From: Nannochloropsis oceanica
Lineage: Eukaryota; Sar; Eustigmatophyceae; Eustigmatales; Monodopsidaceae
DNA length: 64,000 nucleotides
NCBI GenBank assembly: GCA_004519485.1
Contig: CP038133.1
Coordinates: forward strand, 950,830 to 1,014,829
Direction of reading: 5' to 3'
The notes under the pieces were generated by a model, which worked only from the letters and a program-made list of their open reading frames with translations, searched no databases and had not been told where the DNA came from. Made by a program: the position numbers and the translations under genes. Positions 45,682 through 56,227 of this stretch are shown here, one piece after another. Positions within the stretch are counted from its first letter, which is position 1, and the number at the start of each line of letters is the position of its first letter.

Positions 45682-47886
45682 ATGGCTCCAGCTTCCGCAT
45701 CTACCCCCACTGATGCCCCTGCTGCTGCATTTCTTGCCTTTCCGCGTCTGACCTCCGACCTGATTTTTGACCTAGCGGGCTTTCTGGATGGTGCTACATT
45801 GGTTTACTTCGCTTCGACGAGCAAGGCGTTGTGCTCGCTTCTTCTGCCTCCTCCTTCCGCATCGAATTCCTACTCTCTTTCCTCTCTCCTTCAGACTGTC
45901 TCTCCACCGTCAACGTCATCGGCCGCTCGAGTGGCCCTGTGGTACGATCTTCTGGGCCGTGACAGCAACGGGGCCAAGCTCCTTCGCCGCCACAAGCATG
46001 CTGCTCATACCCTCCCGAAGGGCCTTGCGACTGGCCTTCCGCTCCCATCCCCTCCTGAACTCTACGCGACTGCCCACCGGCTCCGCTGTCTTGGCACTGG
46101 TTCCCGGGTGGCTTGGCTACCGCTGCCTCGTGCTGTCAACCGCCAGGATGGCCCGCCGCCCATGGAGGGTCACACGGCCTGCCTTCTCGATGATAGGTGG
46201 ATGGTGATGATTGGCGGCTTCACCAGCTTCGGCGTGCGGAACGACGTGTTTGTACTCGACACCTGGGCACCCTTCGACAATCCTCACCCGAAATGGACTC
46301 GCTTTCCTTCTCCCTCAGTTGTGGCTCGGCCCTTTCACCAAGACCACGGGCAGTATTACCAGCACCAGCAGCTGGAGGAGCAGCAGCAGTTCCAGCACCA
46401 ACTGCCAGTCTACGGCCACATGTGCTGCGCGCTCAGTAGGAGGCACGTGGCGGTGTTCGGAGGTGTGACCATGGGGGGCTACCAGGGTGATGTCAACGAC
46501 TTTTACATCCTCGAGCTGGACTTTTGCGAAGAGGGAGAAACGGTGGGTGGGAGCAGCAGCTACAGCAGCAGCCGCACGACAATCTGTCGTGGCGTGCATC
46601 TCCTGCGTCCGTCCCTCCTCCTGGGTCAGCCATTGACCTCTCGTGCGTATGGAAGTATGACTCTCCTTTCCTCCATCCCGCCTTCTAAGTGCTCCTCCTC
46701 CTCCTCCTCCTCCTCCTCCTCCTCCTCCTCCTCCTCCTCCTCCTCCTCTCTGTCTGCCCCCCTGCGTCTCCTCTTGCTCGGCGGCATCCACCACGGGCAG
46801 GCCATCATGCAGCCCGAACTTCTCACCTTCCATGGCTTCGACAAGGACGATGAGGGAAGGAGGGAGGGTGGGGGCGTGTGGGAGGTGGCGAGGCCAGTGC
46901 TAAAGGGCCCGGAACCGAGAGGACGGATGGGTCACAGCTGCTCTTTCCTGCCTGGCTTGCGGTGTCTGGTAGTGGTGGGCGGATCGGATGGCTCGGACCT
47001 CTTGCGGAATGGGCGTGAGTTGTTGCAGCAGGTGTATTTCATTGCATTGGAGGAGAAAGAGGAGGGGGAGGGTGAGGAGGAGGAGGAAGGAGGGGAGGAA
47101 GAGCAGATGGGGGGGAGTGGTGTTGGAAGAAAGAAGAAGAGGAAGGAGGATGAGCTGGGAGGGCAGTCGTTATTGTGGCCGACGCGATGGACGATGCCGG
47201 GGGGGGATCGGAATGCGGCCCCGACTCAGAGGCATGAGACTTTCACCGGGAGGACGCACACGGCGCATGTGCTGATGGAGGAAGGGGGTCTTGGGGAGGC
47301 TGATACGCTGCAGGGGCTGCAGCTGGCGGTGAGGGAGAAAGGGAGGGCCAAGTTGCTTTTGTTTGGGGGGGACTCGCGTTTGAGCGACGCAGTGGGGGTG
47401 ATGGAGGTGCAGGAGGTGGGGCAAGCAGGCGGGAAGGGATACTCCAAGACTGTTGAGTTCCACCCCTTGCGGCGTCTGACTGAGCGGCGGCCTGGCCCGC
47501 GTTTGTCACATGCTTCGGTCTTGACGGGGGAGAGGCTGTTGGTGTACGGGGGATGGTGTGAGTACGAAAAGGGTGACATGCACAGCCTGTACTTAACGCC
47601 GCCCTTGGCCATCAAGGCTTCCTCGTCGGGGGAATATCAGTCGCCCCCGGGGATAGGGGGCTTGGATCTCGATATGCATGTTGGGGAAATGAGTGAGGAG
47701 GATGTTGAGGAAGAGGAGGAAGAAGAAGAGGAGGAGGAGGATAGCAACTATGTCGGGAGCAGTGATGAGGGTAGCGATTACGTCTGGAGGAGCACTGGGG
47801 GTAGTGAGAGTGAGGATGAGGGTGGGGAGGAGGAAGAGGAGGAGGAGGAGGAGGAGGAGGAGGAGGAGGAGGCGAAGGAGAACTGA
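45682..47886 (+). CDS. F-box-like and kelch-repeat protein
   Basis: This is an intronless 734-residue frame. An F-box-like segment (about 20-100) reads FPRLTSDLIFDLAGFLDGA, then YFASTSKALCSLL and ALWYDLLGRD, the usual helices plus the Trp-x-x-Leu element. Kelch blades follow: GHTACLLDDRWMVMIGGFTS, RRHVAVFGGVTMGG with DVNDFYILELDF, LRLLLLGGIHHG, GHSCSFLPGLRCLVVVGGSD, AKLLLFGGDSRLSD and LSHASVLTGERLLVYGGW. Gln, Ser and Glu runs from trinucleotide repeats separate some blades, and the C-terminus is strongly acidic. F-box/kelch proteins are substrate receptors of SCF ubiquitin ligases; that role is inferred and no substrate can be named. Confidence 0.8.
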   Translation: MAPASASTPTDAPAAAFLAFPRLTSDLIFDLAGFLDGATLVYFASTSKALCSLLLPPPSASNSYSLSSLLQTVSPPSTSSAARVALWYDLLGRDSNGAKLLRRHKHAAHTLPKGLATGLPLPSPPELYATAHRLRCLGTGSRVAWLPLPRAVNRQDGPPPMEGHTACLLDDRWMVMIGGFTSFGVRNDVFVLDTWAPFDNPHPKWTRFPSPSVVARPFHQDHGQYYQHQQLEEQQQFQHQLPVYGHMCCALSRRHVAVFGGVTMGGYQGDVNDFYILELDFCEEGETVGGSSSYSSSRTTICRGVHLLRPSLLLGQPLTSRAYGSMTLLSSIPPSKCSSSSSSSSSSSSSSSSSSSLSAPLRLLLLGGIHHGQAIMQPELLTFHGFDKDDEGRREGGGVWEVARPVLKGPEPRGRMGHSCSFLPGLRCLVVVGGSDGSDLLRNGRELLQQVYFIALEEKEEGEGEEEEEGGEEEQMGGSGVGRKKKRKEDELGGQSLLWPTRWTMPGGDRNAAPTQRHETFTGRTHTAHVLMEEGGLGEADTLQGLQLAVREKGRAKLLLFGGDSRLSDAVGVMEVQEVGQAGGKGYSKTVEFHPLRRLTERRPGPRLSHASVLTGERLLVYGGWCEYEKGDMHSLYLTPPLAIKASSSGEYQSPPGIGGLDLDMHVGEMSEEDVEEEEEEEEEEEDSNYVGSSDEGSDYVWRSTGGSESEDEGGEEEEEEEEEEEEEEEAKEN

Positions 47887-49032
47887 AGAGAGTGTTTTGG
47901 TATAAACGAGTGGAAGGGTGTAGGGACATGGTAAAGATCGAAAGAGGGGTGCATGTAAAAGTGATGCTGGAAACGAATGTAGATAAGACGGCTTCTGGAG
48001 TCGGAAGGAAACGGCATACGGAGTCGGGAGTAAAAGTCAGTGGAGGGGGAGGATGTGCGGACAAGATATCAGGAAAAAGGCAATATATAAGAAACGACAG
48101 AGAAAAGAGGAAAGAGGATTAGATGGGTGGAAGATGGAGCGCCTATTTTATGAAGGTGGTGTAAGGGAGAGAGAGTACATTGATGCCCGAGGAAGAGGTG
48201 TGTTAGGAAAAGAGAGTATAGAGTACATATGGGCGAGGAAGGAAAGGGGGAAAAGAAGGAGCAGTGTACATGAGGAAAGGATGAGGGAGTGATAGAAAGA
48301 AAGCAGCACTAGTGGGACGCTCAGAAGACGGAGGCAGAGGCAGAGATAAATTGCGCGAATATATCGAATACAGCACAAGCCACAGGAGACGCATGAGGAT
48401 GAGGAAGTGGAACTATAACAATTGCGCGGTGATGGGCTAAGCATGAGGAAATGCAGGGGGCGCTACTAGTGAGCGTCGTCGTACCCTGCCGTGCTTTGGT
48501 GACGTCTTCACTTTCTTTACTCGTTGCTATCTTCAGTCTTTTCCGTCTGTCATCTACTGCGTGCAGTCGTACATTAACGAATTGACTCCTGCTGGTGATG
48601 GTGGTGCTGCGGCTGTTGCTGTTTTAACGTTCTGTCATTGCATTGACCTTCCTGATTCGTTTTTTAATTTCCCGGTTGTTCCTTCTCTGGTTCTTGTTCA
48701 CTTTTTCTTTTGTGACTTTCCTCCCCCTCCCTGCCCTCGCAGCGCCCTTTACCTGCCTGCCGCCCTGTAAGAGCGCCGTCTTAAAATAAACATAAAAATA
48801 TACGCTCACTTAAAGTCACTTCTCTCCCTCCCTCCTTCCCTCCTTTCCTGCTCCCTGCACTTCGTGAGTGCATGCTATCAGCAGCATATCAGAGCGCCGC
48901 AAGACACAATCCACATCACACTCAGCCCATCATGTGTCTCCTCCCTCCCCCCCTCCTTGCTTTCTTCCCTCCTTGCTTTCTTCCCTCCTTCTCCCTTCCC
49001 TCCCACCTCCCACAGCGACACTCTCGGCTCCT
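47887..49032. other. Convergent spacer, F-box/kelch gene and PPM1G gene
   Basis: The two genes end towards each other across 1.15 kb. The left part is purine-rich and contains no believable gene. A 69-codon plus frame at 48561-48770 has no recognisable feature. Confidence 0.45.
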
Positions 49033-51381
49033 TTATCTCCTACTTTCTCGCCTTACCCCCCCCCTTTTTCCTCTCACCCTCTCGTCCACCTGAACGATCA
49101 GACAGGTCATGTTGTCGCCTCCAATGCCCGTGGTCTTCCGCGGGTCGTCTGCCAGGCACGCATCCACCACCTCCCCCGCCACTCTGCTCAACGGCTCGCC
49201 CTCCCTCCCTTCCTCCCTCCTGGCTTGCAGCCTGCTCCGCACAAAATCGACACACTCCTGGTTCGTCATACAATCCCACACCCCGTCACAGGCGAGCACA
49301 AGAAACTCGTCGTCCGGCGTGAGAGAGATGCGGGCGAGGTCGGGCTCGGCCGAGATCATCTGGTCCTTGGCAGGGAGGGCAGTGTTGCCTGGGTAAGGGA
49401 GGAAGGGAGTGAAGGAGCGGTGGATGAATGGAGTGCGGAATATGGAGTGGGCAAGACTTAGACAAAGGAGAAGAAAACGAACTCGCAGAGCATCATCCAC
49501 ATCGCGACATTCCCTCACTACACACCGCTCCCTCTTCCCTCCCCCCATTGCCCCCTTCGCTCCCCCCTTACCTTTATACTTCAAATCCCCAATTGATCGA
49601 CTCAAGTTCAGATTCCCATTCACCCTCCCCTGCTCCGTGACGAAACCCCCCGCGCGCCTTATTCTCTCCAGCTCCCTGTCTTGCAGCGGCTTGTGATCCT
49701 CCGACAAAGCGATGGCAGTCCCTTTCCTGCACAGCACCGCGCGCGAGTCGCCCGCATTGGCGACCACGAGGTCGTTATCGACCAGGAGGGCTACGACGGA
49801 GGTGCAGCCAGCCTGCACCCGATGGTCGGGCAAGGCACACTGCTGTCGAGAGCCGCCGATACCGCTCCGGACGGCGGTGGGGCAGGGGGACGTGGAGGGG
49901 GGGGAAGGTGGGGGAGGATAGGAGGAGGAGACGACGCTGTTGGTGCTGGCGCTTGTGCTGCTCGTGCCACCGGTGCCTGTACTACTTATAATGATGCTAC
50001 TGCTGCCGCTACTGCTGCCGCTGCTGCTGCTGTAACCCTCCATCCTTTCCTCTTCCTCTTTACCCCCCTGCTCCATCTCATCCCCCTCCTCCTCGCCCTC
50101 GTCATTGACCTCTTCCAGCACGGTCTCTCCCTCCATCGCATGACTCAACAGCTCCTCCACCACCTTTTCCGCCACCGCCGCCGCCGCTTTTTTGGCAACG
50201 GTCCTCATTCCCTCCCCCTCCACCTCTTCCCCCCTCGGCCCCCCTTGAAACGGAGAAGTCACACCTTGTGCTCTCAGAAGCGCACTCGCCGCGTCAACGA
50301 AGGGAAGCGGACTACGGGGCGTGCCCTGCTCATTCCCTTCCTCTTTACTCGCTAAGGGGTCCCCCACCGGTCGCAACGCTAAGCCCTCCTGCCTCCCTCC
50401 CTTCCCCTCTCCGTCTCTAGACAAAACGTCGTCGTCCGGAATGACCAACTCTGACGGCGAGACGAGAGTGCTGATGCTGCTCCGCGCCAGTGCCACTGAC
50501 GCAGCCATTTCCTTCCCTTCCTTTTCTTCCTCTCCTTCCTCCTCCCCGCTCATTAACGCTGCACCCATCGCCGCAACCAGCGCAGCGGCCTTCTCACTAC
50601 TGATCCCATCCCCTCCTCCTCCTCTGCTTCCTCCTCCGCTTTCTCCTCCTCCTCCTCCTCCACGTCCTCCTCCTCCTCCCGCTGCTGGTACCCCTTCTCC
50701 TCCTTCTTTCCCACCAGCGTTGCTAATAACCAGAATCTTTTGCAGCATTTCGATTGCCTCTTGCGCCGTCAGACGACCGCTCCCTCCCTCCCCTCCTACC
50801 TTAGCCCCCCCGCCTCCCACATCTTTTCCCACGATCTCCATCTCCGTGTTGCTGTTTAAGACAGTCACTGATGCTGCTGTTGTCGTCGCTTCAATTGTTG
50901 TAGTAGTAGTTGTCGTTGTTGCTGCTGGAGTTGGTGCTGCTGTTGCTGGTGCTGGTGCTGCTGGTGCTGGTGCTGATTGTACAGTCACAGTTGGTGCCGG
51001 AGCGGAAGTAGTGGCGGGCCCCAAGCCTGCCTTGTACTCCCTAAGCTCGGGGTCGTACTCCTCCTGTCGTAGCATGTCGTCCATGCGATGAAATGATTGC
51101 CGTAACGCCTCCTCGTACGCCCCATCCCCCCACTCCCCCCTCCGCACCACCTCCTCAACCAGATGTCGCGCCACAAAATGCGCTACCTCTCTCCCTCCAT
51201 GTCCGTCAAACACCCCGAAGATCGCCGCCCGTTCGTCCCCCTTCAACGCAGGCACAGCTACATGAGCGTCCTCCATGCTCCGGCGCCAACCCTGCATGGC
51301 CGAAACGCCATATCGTATGTGACCGCCTTCCCCGTCCTCGGACTCCTTATCTGTGATGGGGGTGCTCAGATACGCCCCCAT
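49033..51381 (-). CDS. PPM1G: PP2C-family protein phosphatase, PPM1G type
   Basis: This is a metal-dependent Ser/Thr phosphatase. Two exons (51381-49572 and 49388-49033) give 721 residues. It starts MGAYLSTPITDKESEDGEGG, a likely N-myristoylation site shared with PPM1G, then YGVSAMQGWRRSMEDAHVAV and FGVFDGHGGREVAHFVARHL with the metal-binding Asp residues. As in PPM1G, the catalytic domain is split by a long insert: here about 380 residues of Ala/Thr, Gly and acidic low-complexity sequence. The second half has GCTSVVALLVDNDLVVANAG, DSRAVLCRKG, DHKP, RVNGNLNLSRSIGDLKYKG, then QMISAEPDL, FLVLACDGVWDCM and GGDNMTCLIV. The single 183-base intron is a multiple of three and has no stop, so retention would stay in frame. 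PPM1G acts in pre-mRNA splicing and chromatin in animals; the role here is inferred. Confidence 0.92.
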   Translation of the reverse strand: MGAYLSTPITDKESEDGEGGHIRYGVSAMQGWRRSMEDAHVAVPALKGDERAAIFGVFDGHGGREVAHFVARHLVEEVVRRGEWGDGAYEEALRQSFHRMDDMLRQEEYDPELREYKAGLGPATTSAPAPTVTVQSAPAPAAPAPATAAPTPAATTTTTTTTIEATTTAASVTVLNSNTEMEIVGKDVGGGGAKVGGEGGSGRLTAQEAIEMLQKILVISNAGGKEGGEGVPAAGGGGGRGGGGGGESGGGSRGGGGDGISSEKAAALVAAMGAALMSGEEEGEEEKEGKEMAASVALARSSISTLVSPSELVIPDDDVLSRDGEGKGGRQEGLALRPVGDPLASKEEGNEQGTPRSPLPFVDAASALLRAQGVTSPFQGGPRGEEVEGEGMRTVAKKAAAAVAEKVVEELLSHAMEGETVLEEVNDEGEEEGDEMEQGGKEEEERMEGYSSSSGSSSGSSSIIISSTGTGGTSSTSASTNSVVSSSYPPPPSPPSTSPCPTAVRSGIGGSRQQCALPDHRVQAGCTSVVALLVDNDLVVANAGDSRAVLCRKGTAIALSEDHKPLQDRELERIRRAGGFVTEQGRVNGNLNLSRSIGDLKYKGKGGAKGAMGGGKRERCVVRECRDVDDALRVRFLLLCLSLAHSIFRTPFIHRSFTPFLPYPGNTALPAKDQMISAEPDLARISLTPDDEFLVLACDGVWDCMTNQECVDFVRSRLQARREEGREGEPLSRVAGEVVDACLADDPRKTTGIGGDNMTCLIVQVDERVRGKRGGVRRESRR

Positions 51382-52441
51382 CTCTCTTTCCTTTTTGCTG
51401 ACTCTATCTCCCTCTCCCTCTTACGGCTATACCAAGAAATTTGCGAGGTCTTAGCCTGTGTGGATGGGGAGAGGGTGGAAAGGAAGGAGGGTGAGAGGCG
51501 GCGAGGGACATAAAGGAGTAATTCGTGGCCGCCCCGTACCACGCAACGAGTGCGCATTATGCCACGGGGCCAAGGCGAAGCACGACCTTCGTGACGAAAA
51601 GGTGAGCATGTTTTGATGGTGGAGGGGAAGTTGCATGCCTCGAATAGCAGCACTTTCTGGCCTGGTTGCAGTTTTTCATCGAAGGGGGAAAGGAGCGAGA
51701 GAAGTGCAGCTTGCCAAGCAAAGCTGCTTGCCGATGCACTCGGCATCCCCTCTAACGCCCCCATGCCAGCAATCGTCCCCTCTGCATTAAGTGCTATGTG
51801 AGAACCCATGCAACGGTGGCATTGTCCGTCCTTCGACCAGGCATCACCTCGCATGCAAATTTAGTGAAGGACGACGAGGAGGAAGCGAAAGCAAGACGCG
51901 TGGTGGTCGGAGGTGAGAGAGCTGGTCACAAATGGCCTGCCTGCCCCGCAATGCCCACGCGGCTGCTGCCAGGGCTCCCCTGCTCGCCTTTTCTGCAGTT
52001 TGAGGCCGCCTTGACGGAGATGAATGTGTGGTCGGTGTCAGTTGAGAGAGAACGAAGACAGCGAAGAAGCATCTTCTCTGAACGCTACCCGCTTCCTCCT
52101 TCTGCCTCCTCCCCTTCCTCATTTTACCAATCCACAACAAGCTGTACGACCGCATCCTGAATTATTTACCATGATATTTGCACGTAAATCAAACAGGCTC
52201 CTGGTAAAAAAGCTGCCTTTGCGTCGCAGCTTCGTTGTTGTCTCCTCCGGCCGCCTGCCATTTCGACGTCCCTCTGTGCCACCCCTCACGCCTCTTCCGA
52301 CTCTCTACACACCTACACTCAATACACTTGTGCGAATCTGGCTGCATACACACTGTTTTCTCCCATTGGCTCCCTGCCGAGAAGAAGGTAGGATAGAACC
52401 ACTACTAGCGAACCTCTGGTGGCAGAGGAGCAAGATAAGAA
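51382..52441. promoter_or_regulatory. Divergent spacer, PPM1G gene and SGNH gene
   Basis: About 1.06 kb lies between start codons facing away from each other. A minus frame (51854-51366) overlaps the presumed PPM1G 5' UTR and matches nothing. The plus frame from 52024 runs into the SGNH gene out of frame. No clear promoter motif is seen. Confidence 0.45.
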
Positions 52442-55347
52442 ATGAGCAATTCCCAGCGCTACCAGGGCTTGGGTTCGGCCAATAGCGGGCTGCAATCCCA
52501 GGGACCGCAACGCGCGTCCACAGCGTGCCGGCTCGCAACATTAGGTTGTGTCGCCAGCACGATCATCCTTGGCCTCTTCTTCTTCCGCTTCCCTTTCCCA
52601 TCCTCCTCGTTTCCGCCTCATCCCACGCCATTCCCCTCGCCATCGCCTTCGCCCTCCTCCTCCTCCTCCACCTCCTCCTCCTCCTCCTCTTCCACCACAG
52701 GACTCGCCGTCCCCAACCCCCTCCCCGAGACGATCCAAAGCAAATGCGCGGCAGCCGCCAAAGCCCTGCGTCAACGGTCCGGGTGGGACTATATGCGTGT
52801 AATGCGAAAAGGCCAAGCCAGCAAAGACAGTGTCGCCCACCTCGGGAGCCTGGCCCGACTCGCGGGAGCCATCCAAAAAGCCAACGACGAGAAACGTCCC
52901 CTTAAAATAGCCGTGCTGGGAGGTTCGTTTTCCGCTGGTGGTGCCGTGGCAGACATGGAGGATTCCTACCCCGAGGTCCTCGCCTCCCTCCTGGCGGGGC
53001 GAGACACGGACAGTGGGGAGGGGCCCGTACCTCCCTCCCCCATCTTGTTTGGGGCGGAGATTGTGAATATGGCGCAGGGAGGGGCAGGATTTATGCTGCC
53101 CTTGTTCTGCACGATGAAGGTGTATTCGCTAGTGGCTGAGCAGCCGGAGCGGGTGCCTGATGTGTGGGTGGTGGAATTTGGGGAGAACTTTGACTCGACG
53201 CTGGACCAGTACGAGGTGCGTGCGTGCGGCTAGAGGTGGGGCTTGAAGAGGAAAGAGGAGTGTGTATGTGTGTTGGCTTGTTGAAGTGTTGTTCTGAATG
53301 GGGGAAAATGCTGGGTTGGCTTGGGCTGGGCATGGGCAGGGGGGCACTGGGGGAGTGGAAGGAGGAACGGAAGAAGCGCTCCAGGCTCCGAGTCTATTTC
53401 TTTCCCGATATCCCTTCTTTGTGTGATAAAGGGGATCGAAAAACCTATGTACTTGCATTCTTTTTTATGTTCCTCACTTACTGCGTATGTATGCATGTAG
53501 CGCCTTTTCTCTTTCCTTCGCCCACGCATTCCTCCCTCCCTCCCTCCCGCCCACCCTCCCTCCTCCCCACCCTCCCTCCTTCAGGCCCTGCTTGCCATGC
53601 TCCTACTCGACCACGCCCGATTTAGGAGCCCCGCCGTGCTGACCGTCGCAGTGGCCAAGAACTTCTGCTGGTGGTCCGACGGGCCCATAAGGGCGGCTCA
53701 GTGCGGCCTCCAACGCACTTGGGGATGGTTGAAAGCGGCTGCGAAGACGATGGACGTCCCCTTGATCTCGTTCGTGCACGGCGTGGCACCTTGGGTGGAC
53801 TATGTGCCGCCGGCGTGGGCTCTTGAAGGAGGGGAGGAGGAGGAGGGGGAGGGCAGGGGGGAGGGAGGGGCGAGGACGTTGCCGGGCTTGCTGTTGGGGA
53901 ATGGGAGTGAGCTTCACAAGTCGGAGTTTCCCGGGTTGTACGAGAAGCTGGATAGGGTCGGAAAGCAGCTGTATGCGAACTGTGGGGAGAACCAGCACTT
54001 TAACGAGTACGGGCACCGGCTGCTAGGCAACTTTCTGTACAGCCTGTTCGGGGAGGCGGCCAGGGAGGGCGTGGGGGAGGAGAGGGAGGAGGAGGAGAGG
54101 AGGAAGGAGGAGGGGGCGGTGAGGGCGCGGCTGTCGACGACTGCGTTGGAGGTGTTTGAGAGGGTCTCGAGTGGCTCGAGCGGGCATACGGTGTCGTGCA
54201 ACCTAACCTTAACGCAGGTAAGGAGGAAGGAAGGAAGGGAGGGAGGGAGGGAGGGAGGGAGGGAGGGAGGGAGGGAGGGAGGGCGGGCATAGCATAATCT
54301 ATTCCTCCTTACGAATCAAACACTCACCTCATCTCACCTCCCTCCCTCTTGCCCTCCCTTCCTCAGGGCCGCGCCTTGGACTTGGTGCCTGTCGCTCGAT
54401 CGAACTACACCCTCTGGACGGAGAAGGCCGAGGGGAGCAGTGATATCTTCAGTGGGGGAAAGAAGAAGCGATCGGACCGGAAGCAGACCTGGTCGCCACT
54501 GAGTGAGAATGCCACGCTCGACTTCGATTCCATCGTACCGATAGGGGTGAGGGAGGGAGGGAAGGAGGGAGGAAGGGAATGATAGGGAAGGCGGTTGGGT
54601 TTCTTAGGTTACGGTAAAACGACGATCTTTAGACAACAATATTTTCTCCTTCGTCTATACGAAACCTCTCCTTCCACCCTTCCCTCTCTCTTCCCTTCCC
54701 ATTAGGCGAGCACGTTGTGCGTGTTGATGTACGGGAGCCAAGGCATGTACCTGAATGCCTCTTTCCCAGAATATCCTACCCGGATGGTGGAAGAGGTGGT
54801 GGAAGAAGAGGTAGAGGAGGATGAGGAGGGGGGCAGCGGGGAGGGAGGGAAAGACGGAGGGATGGTCCACGAGAAGGAGAGGGAGAGAGGGGAAGACGGC
54901 TTGTGTCGGCAGGTGCAGCCGAACGGAAAAATCAAGGTGGTAATGTGTGACAGCAGCAGCAATAATAGCAGCAGCAAGAGGAACAAAAAGAAGGAAAATG
55001 ACGCTTCCACTCCCTCCACCACCTCCCTCCGTGCTGGTCCCAGCATAAGGAGTGGCAAACCCACCGGCAGCGTCATCACGGGAGAAGCAGCAGCGTCACC
55101 ACTAAAGAAGAAGGGAACGACCAAGACAAGGCTGGTGGCCCAAAAGCGCCCGGATGGGTCGCCCTACCTCCTCCTTACTGACAGCACCTGCGAGTACCGT
55201 GGGGGGGTAGACTGGACCATCTACTCTGTCTATAAAATTGACTGTGGCTGCTCCTTGCCCCAAGCCATGGCGGACGGGAAGATGCACCGCATCCAACTGA
55301 AGAATACCAGGGGGAAAGTGCAGGTGGCAGGCTTGGTTATTTGGTAA
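52442..55347 (+). CDS. Membrane-anchored SGNH/GDSL-like hydrolase-domain protein
   Basis: Four exons (52442-53215, 53585-54217, 54367-54546, 54706-55347) join in frame to 742 residues. A membrane helix at about 32-50 follows a short polar N-terminus (type II), then a Pro/Ser stem. The SGNH block I is KIAVLGGSFSAGG with a candidate nucleophile at Ser162. A Gly block (NMAQGGAG) and VWVVEFGENFDSTLDQYE follow. Block V reads GENQHFNEYGHRLLG, with Glu where the catalytic Asp of D-x-x-H is usual. The C-terminal third (LYGSQGMYLNASFPEYP; TLCVLMYG) looks like a separate beta-rich domain interrupted by acidic and Ser/Lys runs. SGNH proteins de-esterify lipids or sugars, and Golgi members acetylate or deacetylate wall glycans. 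A surface or Golgi glycan role is inference, and activity is unproven. Confidence 0.75.
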
Positions 55348-56227
55348 TAATTAAGACAAAGAAAGATAGAGGGACAGAGGGAGCCGGATTGGAGACAGCC
55401 TGGTATTCGATAGTATTCGATGGATTCATCTGATTAAAGAGGAACATTTAGAAATGGGAAGAAGAGCGACTATGGGTTTTTGATTGTAATACGTGTGTGT
55501 ATGTGTGTTTGACTCTTGCTCTTCGAAAGAAGGGCGGACCTTCTATAGGTAGTATGCTGTGTTTGACAGCTACACAAGGCCAGAAAGTAAAGAGCCAGGA
55601 GAAGAAGTGGCATGCGATGGGCATACGAATGTTATTAAAATAAATAAATGCGAGTGTACAGAAAAATGGGGGCATGGTGAGCACGGGCACTAATGAAATA
55701 GCAACACAACGACGGTTTATGACTGGCGTAGTGTGCAGAGTTGGAGCGGGATGAGAAGACATGATGCGGCCCATGGTGGCAATAAGTCCTTTTTTGAAAT
55801 AACAATATGTTTTGCACAGGAGGACGCGTACTTTGTTGTTTCTTTCTGTGCGTGGAGTTCAAAAGCTTTTTTGAGCATCATACCTGTTGAGTTATTCAAC
55901 ATCAAGTTGACTTCATTCACATTCATGCCCGTGAAGTCCGTGTCTGGTCATGTTAGAGAGAAAAGCAAGGGGTGGTAGGGAGGAGAGAGGAATCAGGTTG
56001 GAGGTGCAACGGCCTTTCGAATGCGAAACGATTTTCTCCTCGTTTGTTCCTTCACCAGGGAATTAGCACTCTTGGGGCCGAGGATTCTGTAGAACTCCAT
56101 CATTTTTTTTCTTTGTCTGAGACCCTTAAATCAGCTTCTGCTCCCTTCGTCTCGCTCTCACACAACTACAGGTCCATTCGCGCATGCCGAGCAACTACCG
56201 CAAGAGCAATATCACTCTTGACAAGCC
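55348..56227. other. Spacer between SGNH gene and membrane-protein gene
   Basis: This 880-base AT-rich spacer between two rightward genes contains a 3' end and a promoter. Short frames on both strands look random. No repeat or RNA gene was seen. Confidence 0.45.

Noticed and set aside
51366-51854. 162-codon minus frame upstream of the PPM1G start
   Set aside because: It overlaps the presumed 5' UTR, is out of frame with the phosphatase at MGAYLS, and matches no family.
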